Positions 41,120-50,503 of a stretch of DNA of 64,000 bases are shown piece after piece. Origin of the DNA: Cyclobacteriaceae bacterium (lineage in GTDB: Bacteria; Bacteroidota; Bacteroidia; Cytophagales; Cyclobacteriaceae); contig JALHOT010000006.1 in NCBI GenBank assembly GCA_022842845.1, positions 46,526 to 110,525 on the forward strand, written 5' to 3'. How positions within the stretch are numbered: position 1 is the stretch's first letter; the number at the start of each line of letters is the position of its first letter. Both the position numbers and the translations under genes were made by a program. The notes beneath the pieces are model-generated. The model saw only the letters and a program-made list of their open reading frames with translations, made no database searches and was not told the DNA's origin.

Positions 41120-41847
41120 AGGTAGCTTTAGTAACGGGTGCATATAAAGGGCTTGGTGTTGAATGGTGTAAGCAACTTGCCAAAAATGGCTATCAGGTAA
41201 TATTAACAGCCAAAGATTTAAATAAAGCTGAAGGAGCCGCGGCATCATTAATAAAAGAAGGACTGGAAATTTTCCCAAGATCGTTAGATGTAACCAATGA
41301 ACTCGAGCTCAAAGGGCTTTCAAACTGGATAGATACTACATTCGGAAAAATTGATCTTATTATCAATAATGCCGGTATCAATCCTAAGGATTATGCAGAC
41401 AAAACAAAAATGGCTAAAGCCTTTCATCTGAATGATCTGGATGCCCAGGAGGTTCTTAATGTGATTCACATTAATAGCATAGCACCATTACTTGTTGTTA
41501 AGCACCTTAGGCAGCAACTCAAAAAGAGCGAAAAACCAATGGTCATTAACATATCCAGTTGGCTGGGCTCCGTATCAAAGCTTACTTTTGGTGGGCATTA
41601 TGGCTATGTTGGCAGTAAGAATATTCTTAACATCTTCAATAAATCCATGGCCTATGAACTTAAGGATGACAAAATCATTTGTGTAAACGTAAACCCTGGT
41701 TGGGTACAAACCGATATGGGCGGTCAAAAGGCACAGTTTACAACTGAGCAATCAGTCACCAACATGATACGCCATGTTATGTCTAACTTATCGCTCGAGC
41801 AATCAGGTAAATTTTTCAACTACGATGGCACTGAGCATCCTTGGTAA
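41116..41847 (+). CDS. Short-chain dehydrogenase/reductase (SDR)
   Basis: 243 residues. Cofactor motif ALVTGAYKGLGVEW (TGX3GXG), NNAG in IDLIINNAGINP, catalytic Ser in MVINISSWLGS, and YxxxK in YGYVGSKNILN. It should oxidise or reduce a carbonyl with NAD(P)H; the substrate is not predictable. The ATG lies in the stop of the preceding oxidoreductase, so the two are translated together and might act on a common pathway. Confidence 0.88.
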   Translation: MKVALVTGAYKGLGVEWCKQLAKNGYQVILTAKDLNKAEGAAASLIKEGLEIFPRSLDVTNELELKGLSNWIDTTFGKIDLIINNAGINPKDYADKTKMAKAFHLNDLDAQEVLNVIHINSIAPLLVVKHLRQQLKKSEKPMVINISSWLGSVSKLTFGGHYGYVGSKNILNIFNKSMAYELKDDKIICVNVNPGWVQTDMGGQKAQFTTEQSVTNMIRHVMSNLSLEQSGKFFNYDGTEHPW

Positions 41848-41950
41848 AAAATAGTGCAATTATCCCACGCTGTCATTTTCACGCAATGATTTTAATGCCT
41901 GCCATATTTAGCGATTGATTCAATACATTTTTAGCCTTATCTTGTGTTAG

Positions 41951-42388
41951 ATGACCGTAAAAATGTCATTGAAAGGCCCTTCTAATAAAAACCTAATGCC
42001 AATCAGATACCCTTCAATAAAACCTAAAAACATTTTTCTTATAGATGGTATCGGAGCGTTCGTCACTGCTATCTCCCTCTTGATTATCTATCAATTCTTG
42101 AATATCTATTTTCTAGTACCAGAAAATGTCCTCCTGATCCTTATAGCGATTGCTATCCTGTTCTCCTTGTATTCCTTTATCTGCTTTCTTTTTATTAAAG
42201 ACAATTGGAAACCTTTCCTATTTATCATCAGCCTGGCTAACCTGCTGTATTGTCTGCTGACCATTCTTTTTATGGTGCTGTACTTTCAATCAATTACCCT
42301 GTTAGCCATATTATACTTTAGTATTGAAATAATAATAATTTTCGCATTGGTCTCCATTGAATTGAAAACCGTAAAAAAACGCAAGTAA
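41951..42388 (+). CDS. Hypothetical four-helix membrane protein
   Basis: 145 residues with four hydrophobic segments (about 27-47, 55-79, 89-108, 115-136) after a short basic N-terminus with Lys and Pro residues. The helices are rich in Leu, Ile and Phe with no charged or catalytic motif. No family is recognised. It lies alone between the SDR and the MDR reductase with about 60-100 base gaps on both sides, and may have its own promoter (a near-match TACATTTT upstream). Confidence 0.6.
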   Translation: MTVKMSLKGPSNKNLMPIRYPSIKPKNIFLIDGIGAFVTAISLLIIYQFLNIYFLVPENVLLILIAIAILFSLYSFICFLFIKDNWKPFLFIISLANLLYCLLTILFMVLYFQSITLLAILYFSIEIIIIFALVSIELKTVKKRK

Positions 42389-42445
42389 CTTAAAGGCAAA
42401 GCCAACCAGTTACCGTTCTTTCCGTATAAATCCAAAAGAACTTAT

Positions 42446-43423
42446 ATGCAACAGCAAATGAAGGCTATGGTCAATAAGGCCTATGGACCTGCAGAAGTAT
42501 CTCAGCTTACGCTTGTACCAAAACCAATAGCTAATGACAATGAAGTATTGGTCAAGGTGCATATGAGTACCATCAACCGAACCGATACTGGCTTTAGAAG
42601 TGCTGAATATGTGATATCGCGCTTTTGGAGTGGGCTGCTAAAACCCAAGAATCCCATTTCGGGTTGCGAGTTTGCAGGAGAGATAGTGGCCGTAGGAAAA
42701 CCCACCAGTAAATTCAAAACGGGTGATAAAGTATTCGGTTTCACAACATCAAACTTTGGGGCCCATGCTCAATACCTGGCGGTGGCTGAAGATAGTCCTG
42801 TAGCCTTCATACCTGATGGCTTTTCGTATTCACAAGCTGCCCCACTCACTGAAGGGGCCCACTATGCACTAAATTATATACGAGCCGCCAAAATCAAGCA
42901 AGGTTCAAATGTCTTAGTTTATGGTGCCACCGGTGCTATCGGATCTGCGGCCGTTCAGTTACTCAAATACTTTGGGGCCAGGGTAACAGCCGTTTGTGCT
43001 ACGGATAAAATAGAAATAGTTAAGGGGCTTAAGCCTGATGTCATAATCGATTATGAAAAAGATAAGTATTTTGAACAGGAGCATCAATATGACTTAGTGC
43101 TTGATGCTGTTGGTAAAAGTTCGTTTAGTGAGGCTAGGAGAGTTCTGAAGCCGAAAGGTTTTTATACCTCTACTGAGTTAGGATCCTTCGCGCAAAATGT
43201 TTTCCTGGCGCTCATCACACCTCTCTTCAAGGGAAAGACAGTTCTATTCCCAATACCTGAATTAACACAAACCGACATCATTTGGATAAAAGAAATAGCT
43301 GAACAAGGGAAGTTTACACCTCTCATTGATCGCCAATTTACTATGGATAAATTCGTTGCTGGAAGTCGGTATGTAGAGTCTGGTAAAAAAACTGGCAATG
43401 TGTTGCTACGGATAGAACACTAA
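42446..43423 (+). CDS. Quinone-reductase-like MDR oxidoreductase (zinc-free)
   Basis: 325 residues of medium-chain dehydrogenase fold. N-terminal GroES-like domain (about 1-130, VLVKVHMSTINRTDTGFRSAEY, CEFAGEIVAVG), then the Rossmann domain with VYGATGAIGSAAVQLLKYFG. The catalytic-zinc Cys/His set is not obvious, as in quinone oxidoreductases. NADPH-dependent reduction of quinones or enones is likely. It follows the SDR/oxidoreductase pair on the same strand. Confidence 0.85.
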   Translation: MQQQMKAMVNKAYGPAEVSQLTLVPKPIANDNEVLVKVHMSTINRTDTGFRSAEYVISRFWSGLLKPKNPISGCEFAGEIVAVGKPTSKFKTGDKVFGFTTSNFGAHAQYLAVAEDSPVAFIPDGFSYSQAAPLTEGAHYALNYIRAAKIKQGSNVLVYGATGAIGSAAVQLLKYFGARVTAVCATDKIEIVKGLKPDVIIDYEKDKYFEQEHQYDLVLDAVGKSSFSEARRVLKPKGFYTSTELGSFAQNVFLALITPLFKGKTVLFPIPELTQTDIIWIKEIAEQGKFTPLIDRQFTMDKFVAGSRYVESGKKTGNVLLRIEH

Positions 43424-43476
43424 CCTGTACCCTATGCGGTAATGCTACAACAGCATAGGCATTGATGAAAAGAATC

Positions 43477-43508
43477 ATGTTAATCGAATACAGGTTAACA
43501 TAGTTTTG
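43477..43508 (+). promoter_or_regulatory. Promoter and operator-like inverted repeat of the SBF-type transporter
   Basis: ATGTTAA (43477-43483) and TTAACAT (43495-43501) form a 7-bp inverted repeat with 11-base spacing, abutting TAGTTTTG (43501-43508), a full match to the -7 consensus. The ATG at 43526 follows 17 bases later. The repeat occupies the -33 to -10 space, so a repressor is plausible. A further 7-bp repeat, CCTATGC...GCATAGG (43431-43459), may terminate the upstream gene. Confidence 0.45.
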
Positions 43509-43525
43509 CTTATGTTGGCTCTTCT

Positions 43526-44506
43526 ATGAAAAAGCCAGGCCTGCCTTTCAAAGTCGATTCCTTTGTTGTTGCCATCATCATCGTGATTACAGTGGCCTAT
43601 ATCTTCCCACAGTGGGGAATCGGCAAAAGTGCAGCTATACTTGAAGCGATTAGTACAATCGGTATTGCATTGATCTTCTTTTTATATGGGCTGAAGCTAA
43701 GCCCTGATAAGTTAAAAGATGGACTAAAGAATTGGCAACTGCACCTGCTGGTTCAAAGTGCTACCTTCCTGCTCTTTCCACTACTTGTGCTGGTTTTCTA
43801 TCCCCTGGCCACAACTGAGCAATCACAGGCAATTTGGTTGGCCTTTTTCTTTCTGGCAGCATTACCCTCAACAGTCTCATCATCAGTAGTGATGGTTTCC
43901 ATTGCCAGGGGTAATGTACCCGCAGCCATCTTTAATGCCAGTGTATCCGGACTCATTGGCATCATCGTGACGCCTCTTTGGATGGGCTTATTCCTAAAAA
44001 ATGTTAGTACAGATTTTAATCTCACCGATATCTATTACAAGCTAATCCTGGGTATCATCATACCCATTGCAATGGGTATAGCACTACAAAAAGCTTTTGG
44101 ACAATTAGTTCGTGAGCATAGCAGTAAACTAACTTACTTTGATAAATCCGTCATCCTCCTCATCATCTACAAAAGCTTTGCTGAATCTTTTGCCAGCGAT
44201 CTTTTTGCTACGGTAGATGTGTGGACAATCATTTCACTATTTCTGCTTGTGCTGATCCTTTTCAAATTCATGTATTGGATAACAGGCTTCTTAGCTTCAT
44301 GGATGGGCTTTAACAAAGCCGATAGTATTACCGCACAATTTTGCGGTACCAAAAAATCATTAGTGCATGGCACTGTATTCTCGAAAGTCATATTGGGGAA
44401 TGCCACCGGCATTGGTCTTATGCTACTACCCTTGATGCTATTCCATGCTTTACAAATATTTATTGTCAGCATCATTGCCTCAAAAATTGCCCTTCGAAAA
44501 GACTAG
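43526..44506 (+). CDS. Bile acid:sodium symporter family (SBF-like) transporter
   Basis: 326 residues with about ten transmembrane helices. FFLYGLKLSPDKLKDGLKNWQLHLLVQ and AALPSTVSSSVVMVSIARGNVPAAIFNASVSGLIG are typical of the SBF-like/PF13593 branch (YfeH type), with the broken-helix repeat later at KSLVHGTVFSKVILG. Substrates of bacterial members are mostly unknown. Single-gene unit with its own promoter; no functional link to neighbours can be claimed. Confidence 0.85.
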   Translation: MKKPGLPFKVDSFVVAIIIVITVAYIFPQWGIGKSAAILEAISTIGIALIFFLYGLKLSPDKLKDGLKNWQLHLLVQSATFLLFPLLVLVFYPLATTEQSQAIWLAFFFLAALPSTVSSSVVMVSIARGNVPAAIFNASVSGLIGIIVTPLWMGLFLKNVSTDFNLTDIYYKLILGIIIPIAMGIALQKAFGQLVREHSSKLTYFDKSVILLIIYKSFAESFASDLFATVDVWTIISLFLLVLILFKFMYWITGFLASWMGFNKADSITAQFCGTKKSLVHGTVFSKVILGNATGIGLMLLPLMLFHALQIFIVSIIASKIALRKD

Positions 44507-44556
44507 CAGTCTTTGAATTCAACGCCTACTCAGGCCATGTTAATAGTGCACCATTC

Positions 44557-44632
44557 TGATTAAAATCAGCTGACACTTTTTGCGCATTGTAACATCTGTC
44601 ACAGATACTATAGGTAAAATGAGTTACTCTTG
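44557..44632 (+). promoter_or_regulatory. FNR-like box and -7 element upstream of a cytochrome c gene
   Basis: CTGATTAAAATCAG (44556-44569) contains TGAT-N4-ATCA and is fully symmetric at its five-base ends. TACTCTTG at 44625-44632 is one mismatch from the -7 consensus. Box centre to -7 edge is 62.5 bases, 11 bases (one helical turn) more than at hemN and uspA. Confidence 0.5.
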
Positions 44633-44665
44633 CATTGGCATCGTTGACACTATTAAAACCCTTTT

Positions 44666-45142
44666 ATGAAAAAGTATTATATCAACATAGGATTAATATT
44701 ATCCGCAGTACTGTTCCTCATCATATTTACCAGTTTAAAAGAAAATAATAAGCAATCAATACCGATGGCATTAGAGGGGCCATCGATTCTACAAGATGAT
44801 GAAGCCCTGCAGTTAATGGCAACGCTCTGCTTTACTTGCCATAATCCTGATATGACTACGACCCATGAACAGCGTTTGGCACCGCCCATGTTTAAAGTGC
44901 GTGAACACTATTACAATGATGATGTCAGCAGAGCGGATTTTATTGCCAAAGTCACCGCCTTTGTACAAAATCCATCGAAAGAAGCCTCCCGCATGCCGGG
45001 TGCCATCCGCAATTTTGGCCTTATGCCTAAACCCTTTTTTAAAGAGTCTGATGTAAAAAAGATTGCTGCATATATGTACGACAATGACCTTAGTTCCGAA
45101 GCCTGGCATGTACAGTGGCAAAAACTGCAAAACAAACAATGA
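44666..45142 (+). CDS. Small membrane-anchored cytochrome c
   Basis: 158 residues with an N-terminal helix (about 7-24) that is probably an uncleaved anchor. Haem c attaches at TLCFTCHNP (CxxCH, near residue 56). Downstream MPKPFFKESDVKKIAAYMYD supplies the C-terminal helix and a Met ligand candidate (GLMPKPF). It is likely an electron carrier or sensor. An FNR-like box upstream suggests expression with the nos and cbb3 assembly genes. It is not next to any oxidase or reductase gene. Confidence 0.8.
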   Translation: MKKYYINIGLILSAVLFLIIFTSLKENNKQSIPMALEGPSILQDDEALQLMATLCFTCHNPDMTTTHEQRLAPPMFKVREHYYNDDVSRADFIAKVTAFVQNPSKEASRMPGAIRNFGLMPKPFFKESDVKKIAAYMYDNDLSSEAWHVQWQKLQNKQ

Positions 45143-45203
45143 CGCACGAAACATGGTGATCCCCGCTCAATCATTCACTTAATTGTACTGCTGTCTTATC
45201 TTC

Positions 45204-45223
45204 TACGTAAATTTACTTACGTA
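45204..45223. promoter_or_regulatory. Inverted repeat before the multi-PAS kinase
   Basis: TACGTAA (45204-45210) and TTACGTA (45217-45223) are perfect complements around a 6-base spacer ATTTAC, 57 bases before the predicted kinase start. Size and symmetry suit a dimeric regulator. No terminator-like T run follows. Confidence 0.4.
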
Positions 45224-45279
45224 AACTTTTGCTGAAAATGATATATTGCTCTACTATCTTGCAGTAATAAAACTGTGAC

Positions 45280-48200
45280 TTGAAGAAAGTGACCGAACCC
45301 TATCGTCTAACCGATTTTATCATTGATCACCCTACCCCTATGTGTCTGGTCGATGCTAAAACTAAGATTATTGTAAACTGTAATAAGGAAGCTTCTGCGA
45401 TTCTGCAGCGAACAGTTAAAAAAATTGAGGGTGCTTTACTAGCTGATTTTTTTTCAATAAGTGCCAAACGACTGGAGAGGATCACCAATAAAGAGAATAA
45501 AAAATATGTCAGTCTGGGCAGTTTCAATTATCATGGAAAGACTAATATTTCCATACAAATTAGTGGGAAAACCATAGGGATAGGCAGATCAAAATTTTAC
45601 GTGCTGGTTCTCAAATCTGCACACAAGAAAAAAGAAGTTATTCAACCGGCAGAACAGTTGCATGAAGCACTCTTACACTCATCTATTGTAGTGCGCACCA
45701 ATCTTGAAGGGATTATCACTTTTGCCAACAAAAACTTTTTTAAGATTTCGGGATACAAGCAACCTGAAATTATTGGCGAGAATATCCGTCTCTTAAACTC
45801 AGGGTATCATACCAAATCTTTTTGGACACAGTTATGGAAAGTTCTGGTCGCCAGAAATTCATGGAAGGGTGAGATCAAGAACAAGGCAAAGAATGGTAAA
45901 TACTTCTGGGTAGAAACCAACATCACACCCATTTTCGATGAGAAAGAAAATCTCACAGAATACTTAATTATTCAAGAAGACATTACAGATCGAAAGAATC
46001 ATGAAGAGGAAATTAATAGCCTCATTGATCAGTTTAGCGATTTCAATTTTGCCGTCAACAAAGTTTCCATTATTTCTAAAGCTGATAAAAGAGGTATCAT
46101 TACCTATGTTAACGACAACTTTTCCAAGATCAGCGGCTACAAACTCAATGAATTAATTGGTCAGAATCATAATCTGATTAATTCAGGTTACCATCCTAAA
46201 TCCTTCTGGAGTGACATGTGGAAAACCATTGCTAAGGGGAAAGCTTGGCGAGGTGAAGTTAAGAACAAAACAAAAATTGGTAGTTTCTATTGGGTGGATA
46301 CATTCATCTTACCATTGCTCGATGAGCAAGGAAATATAAAGGAATATCTTTCTGTCAGGAATGACATCACTCAAAATAAAATCCAGGAAGAAGCAACAAA
46401 AAAACTTGCCCGCATCGTCAATCACACTACAAATGCTATCATTTTTACAGATGCTAAAGGCTATACCACATGGGTCAATGATGGTTTTATACAACTTACG
46501 GGGTATACCCTTTCTGAAGTGCTGGGAAAAAAACCTGGTGAACTTCTACAAGGCCCTGACACAGATCTTGCCACAGTTAAAAAAATGAGCCAAGCCATTG
46601 AAAAAGGTGATGGCTTCAAGGTAGAGATACTTAATTATTCTAAGTCAAAAGAAAAATACTGGCTTGATGTTGAAGTTATACCCACTTATGAAAATGGTAC
46701 ACTAACAGGATTTATAGCCATTGAAGTTGATATAACTCATTTAAAAGAGGCTTACTGGGAAATCGAAAAGAAAAAACTCGATTTGCAAAATCTGGCGGAC
46801 AACATACCGGCTGGTGGTTTGTATCAAACCACGCATGACGGGTTGAGTCGACAATTCTTATTTTTAGGCGATGGTCTCAAAGATATTTTTGGCTTTACCG
46901 CCAAAGACTTAATGGAGAACCCTGCCCTATTAATGAAGTATGTACATCCTGATGATATACAGCTGCTAGAGTATTCTAAAGAGGAATATGAATCAATTGA
47001 GATCTTCGATGTAGAATTAAGGATTCTGGATAACAATAATAAAACCAAGTGGGTACACATTCGATCTAAGTTAAGGGAGGTTGATGGTCAAAAATTACGA
47101 GATGGTTTTATCACCGATATAACTGATCGCAAACGAGCGGAACTGTCACTATTGCAAAGTGAAGATCGCTTCAAACGGCTCATACAAGATGTAAATGTCG
47201 GGATTCTGTTACAAGGTCCCAGTTCCGAAATATTACTTGCCAATAATGCAAGCTGCACCTTACTTGGCCTCAGTGAAAATGAACTCTTGGGTAAAAAATC
47301 AATTGATTCCTCCTGGCGGGTACTGAATGAAAATGGAGAGAAAATTTCAATGTCAGATTTACCTGTGGTACAAGCCATCAGAGATAAAAAAAATACTCTC
47401 GGTGTCATGCTGCAAGTATTCCGGGATAAAACCAATGATTGGATATGGTTGAGGGTAGACGCCATGCCAAGAATAGATGGAAGTGGAAAAGTAGAAAATG
47501 TGATCTGCGTTATCTATGATTTTACTGCCATTAAAAAAGCCGAGGCACAAGCCAGGGAAAATGAAGCACGATTCAGAAATCTTACTGAAGAAATTAACGT
47601 TGGTGTTCTGTTACAAGATGTACAAGACCAAATTCTATTCAGTAATCCTGCTGCAAGAAATCTGTTGGGAATTACAGAAGATCAGCTATTAGGAAAATCT
47701 TCTTTCGATCCTGATTGGCAAGTTGTTCAAAAAGATGGATCACCCTTTCTTCCAGAACACAGACCTTCTGTACAAGCACTTAAAACAAAACAAAAAGCTA
47801 ATAGTGTTCAAATGGGTGTTTACCGACCCCAAAGTAAAGATTGGGTTTGGCTGCTGACCAGCGCCATGCCAATGCTGGATGAAAATAAAGATGTTAAGCA
47901 GGTCATCGTATCGATGGTTGACATTACAGAGCAAAGGCAACTGGAAATGAAGAACCAGGAACAAACCCAGTTACTCGAAGTTCTTAGCAATATCCAGGCA
48001 ACCTTTATTACAGAACAAGATACCAGATCCTTCTTCGATTCAACATTAAAGGCAATTCTACACCTTACCGAAAGCAATTATGGATTTATTGGTGAAGTGT
48101 TATATGATCATGACACTCCCTACCTAAAAACACATGCCATCACAAATATCGCCTGGAATGAGGAGACAAGGGCTTTCTACAATACCCATGCCCCCAATGG

Positions 48201-49515
48201 AATGGAGTTTAGGAACCTTTCCAGTTTATTCGGGCATGCCATGACTAGTCAAAAGCCAGTCGTTGCTAACAATCCCTATCATGACCCAAGGAGAGGTGGC
48301 CTTCCGCATGGCCATCCTGCCTTGAATGCCTTTTTGGGTATCCCCATTTTTCAAGGTGAAAAAATGGTAGGTATGATTGGACTTGCCAACCGACCCACTG
48401 GCTATTCTGAGGCATATGCAGATTATCTATACCCTATCAATCGAACCTTAGGCAACATTATACATTCCTTACGGACTGAACAATTTAATAAGCAAATAAC
48501 CAAGCGCTTACAGGAAACTACAGAACGCTTGAACTTAACACTCGCTTCAACAGGTTTAGGTATCTGGGAAGCCAATTTCACAAATTCTACACTTAGCGGA
48601 AATAAAGGTGTAAGACAAATTTTCGGTATCAATAAAGAACAATTAACATTCGATGAGTTCTGGGAATTTATACACCCTGATGATCGTGAGCATAAAATAA
48701 AAACTGACCGCGAAGCCCTGAGTGGTTCGATGAAAGATTTCTACAGTGAATACAGAATTATCCGATCGAATGATAAAAGTATTCGTCATATAAAATCTCG
48801 TGGTAGTTTTTTCAAAGATGATACGGGTAAAATAATTGCCGGTATCTCAGTGGTGTTGGACCAAACCAAAGACAAAGAATATGAAGCTGGCCTGGTTCGT
48901 TCATTGAAAGAAAAAGAGTCTTTGATTAAAGAGATTCACCACAGGGTTAAAAATAATCTACAGTTAATTTCCAGTATGCTTTATCTCAAAATGGCCGATT
49001 GGAATAATTCCGATTCCAAGGAATTTATAAGCGCCATGCGCGAAAAAATAAAATCCGTGTCTCTTATTCACGAGCGCCTGCTGCAGACTGAAAGCCTGGA
49101 TTCCATCAATATCAAAGATTATCTTGAAAAACTTATCAGAGATATTTTTATTACCTATCAACGGAACGATAAAGAAATATCAATCGACACAGATATTGAC
49201 GAACTTCATTTCTCAAGCGATTACGCTACTTACCTTGGGCAATTGGTGAATGAGTTAATTATTAACGCTATGAAACACGCTTTCAATGATTCAAAAAACG
49301 GCCAAATCTATGTTTCATTAGCCAAGCAAGAAGACGACTATACACTGATTGTTAAAGACAGCGGATCAGGACTTCCCTCAAACGTTAATCCGGAAAAAGC
49401 TAAATCGTATGGTATGCAGCTTATCCAGATTTTTGTAAAGCAATTAAAAGGAACTTTACACTATTCATTAGATAATGGTGCTACCTATACCATTACATTT
49501 AAAAATCAAAAATAA
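45280..49515 (+). CDS. Multi-PAS/GAF sensor histidine kinase (HisKA_2 type), 1411 residues
   Basis: The start is a TTG (MKKVTEPYR) because the first PAS domain already begins before the next Met. About eight PAS domains are visible (roughly 15-120, 125-240, 245-370, 375-490, 500-620, 625-755, 760-890, 1075-1190) plus a GAF domain (900-1065). PAS 2/3 and PAS 6/7 are close duplicates of each other. The kinase core is HisKA_2/HWE-like (KEIHHRVKNNLQLISSML near 1215) with a HATPase whose N box is LVNELIINAMKHAF. No transmembrane segment, so a soluble redox or ligand sensor; no receiver partner nearby. Confidence 0.88.
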   Translation: MKKVTEPYRLTDFIIDHPTPMCLVDAKTKIIVNCNKEASAILQRTVKKIEGALLADFFSISAKRLERITNKENKKYVSLGSFNYHGKTNISIQISGKTIGIGRSKFYVLVLKSAHKKKEVIQPAEQLHEALLHSSIVVRTNLEGIITFANKNFFKISGYKQPEIIGENIRLLNSGYHTKSFWTQLWKVLVARNSWKGEIKNKAKNGKYFWVETNITPIFDEKENLTEYLIIQEDITDRKNHEEEINSLIDQFSDFNFAVNKVSIISKADKRGIITYVNDNFSKISGYKLNELIGQNHNLINSGYHPKSFWSDMWKTIAKGKAWRGEVKNKTKIGSFYWVDTFILPLLDEQGNIKEYLSVRNDITQNKIQEEATKKLARIVNHTTNAIIFTDAKGYTTWVNDGFIQLTGYTLSEVLGKKPGELLQGPDTDLATVKKMSQAIEKGDGFKVEILNYSKSKEKYWLDVEVIPTYENGTLTGFIAIEVDITHLKEAYWEIEKKKLDLQNLADNIPAGGLYQTTHDGLSRQFLFLGDGLKDIFGFTAKDLMENPALLMKYVHPDDIQLLEYSKEEYESIEIFDVELRILDNNNKTKWVHIRSKLREVDGQKLRDGFITDITDRKRAELSLLQSEDRFKRLIQDVNVGILLQGPSSEILLANNASCTLLGLSENELLGKKSIDSSWRVLNENGEKISMSDLPVVQAIRDKKNTLGVMLQVFRDKTNDWIWLRVDAMPRIDGSGKVENVICVIYDFTAIKKAEAQARENEARFRNLTEEINVGVLLQDVQDQILFSNPAARNLLGITEDQLLGKSSFDPDWQVVQKDGSPFLPEHRPSVQALKTKQKANSVQMGVYRPQSKDWVWLLTSAMPMLDENKDVKQVIVSMVDITEQRQLEMKNQEQTQLLEVLSNIQATFITEQDTRSFFDSTLKAILHLTESNYGFIGEVLYDHDTPYLKTHAITNIAWNEETRAFYNTHAPNGMEFRNLSSLFGHAMTSQKPVVANNPYHDPRRGGLPHGHPALNAFLGIPIFQGEKMVGMIGLANRPTGYSEAYADYLYPINRTLGNIIHSLRTEQFNKQITKRLQETTERLNLTLASTGLGIWEANFTNSTLSGNKGVRQIFGINKEQLTFDEFWEFIHPDDREHKIKTDREALSGSMKDFYSEYRIIRSNDKSIRHIKSRGSFFKDDTGKIIAGISVVLDQTKDKEYEAGLVRSLKEKESLIKEIHHRVKNNLQLISSMLYLKMADWNNSDSKEFISAMREKIKSVSLIHERLLQTESLDSINIKDYLEKLIRDIFITYQRNDKEISIDTDIDELHFSSDYATYLGQLVNELIINAMKHAFNDSKNGQIYVSLAKQEDDYTLIVKDSGSGLPSNVNPEKAKSYGMQLIQIFVKQLKGTLHYSLDNGATYTITFKNQK

Positions 49516-49618
49516 CAGCATCATTGATAAGCCATTTTATCAAACAGAGTCCGCAGACTTAGCTATCAATAGCGTAAAAAAATTGTAAATTGTCGCAGCA
49601 TGATCGTTACTAAGTAGC

Positions 49619-50419
49619 ATGGCGCTTGATAAAACAATTTTTGAGATCAAAAAGATGGATTGCCCATCGGAGGAACAATTGATTCGAATGAAACTTCAAA
49701 GCTATACTGCCATTGAAGCATTAGACTTTGATATTCAAAAGCGACAACTCACTGTTTATCATGCAGGCCATCAAGCCATGATTAAGGATGCGCTGGACGA
49801 ACTTCGGCTGGATACTTCTCTGATCAGTACAGAAAAATCCAATTCCACGCTGACCAGTAGAAATACAGAAAAAGAGCAGCGATTGCTATGGACAGTCCTA
49901 TTAATTAATGCAGTCTTCTTTCTAGCTGAAAGTATTAGTGGTTGGATAGCAAAATCCATGGGCTTGATAGCCGATGGTTTAGATATGCTGGCCGATGCCA
50001 TCGTGTATGGCTTAAGCTTATATGCTGTTAAGAGCACTTTGCAAGCAAAGAAAAACGTAGCCAGATTAAGCGGCTATTTTCAAATAAGTTTGGCTTTACT
50101 AGGCTTTGGAGAAGTAATTCGAAGATTTGTTCAAACAGACAATCCACCGGACTATCTGATGATGATGATTGTTTCCGCCTTTGCCTTAGCGGGTAATGCA
50201 CTCTGCCTTTACTTGCTTCAAAAGCATAAGAGCGAAGAGGCCCATATGAAGGCCAGCATGATTTTTACTTCCAACGATGTGATTATTAACATTGGTGTAA
50301 TGTTGGCGGGCGCCTTGGTGTACGTAAGTGGGTCGAATAAACCTGATTTGATCGTAGGTACCATTGTCTTTGTCCTTGTAAGTAAGGGTGCTCTTAGCAT
50401 TTTGAGTCTTTCAAAATAG
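49619..50419 (+). CDS. Cation transporter: degenerate HMA-like domain fused to CDF membrane domain
   Basis: 266 residues. Residues about 5-75 resemble a heavy-metal-associated domain but the CxxC is reduced to a single Cys (KMDCPSEEQLIRMKL). Residues about 85-265 are the six-helix cation-diffusion-facilitator core with the metal motif LIADGLDMLADAIVYG. The usual C-terminal cytoplasmic domain is missing. Such proteins are annotated as cation transporters in Bacteroidota. It precedes the arsenic operon by 84 bases. Confidence 0.8.
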   Translation: MALDKTIFEIKKMDCPSEEQLIRMKLQSYTAIEALDFDIQKRQLTVYHAGHQAMIKDALDELRLDTSLISTEKSNSTLTSRNTEKEQRLLWTVLLINAVFFLAESISGWIAKSMGLIADGLDMLADAIVYGLSLYAVKSTLQAKKNVARLSGYFQISLALLGFGEVIRRFVQTDNPPDYLMMMIVSAFALAGNALCLYLLQKHKSEEAHMKASMIFTSNDVIINIGVMLAGALVYVSGSNKPDLIVGTIVFVLVSKGALSILSLSK

Positions 50420-50476
50420 CAAACCACGATAGATTTAACAGAAACTTCAAGGATACTGTTTGTGGCCATGAGAATC

Positions 50477-50496
50477 ATAACGTAATATTGCGTTAT
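50477..50496. promoter_or_regulatory. ArsR operator overlapping the ars promoter
   Basis: A near-perfect 20-base palindrome with outer arms ATAACG and CGTTAT around TAATATTG (18 of 20 positions symmetric). Its centre, TAATATTG (50483-50490), is one mismatch from the -7 consensus, so a bound repressor would occlude RNA polymerase. It lies just 7 bases before the arsR ATG, as expected for autoregulation. Confidence 0.6.
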
Positions 50497-50503
50497 ATCA
50501 TTT

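Noticed and set aside
47088..47465. Minus-strand frame of 125 codons within the PAS kinase
   Set aside because: It overlaps conserved PAS motifs on the plus strand and has low-complexity Ser-rich content expected from antisense reading.
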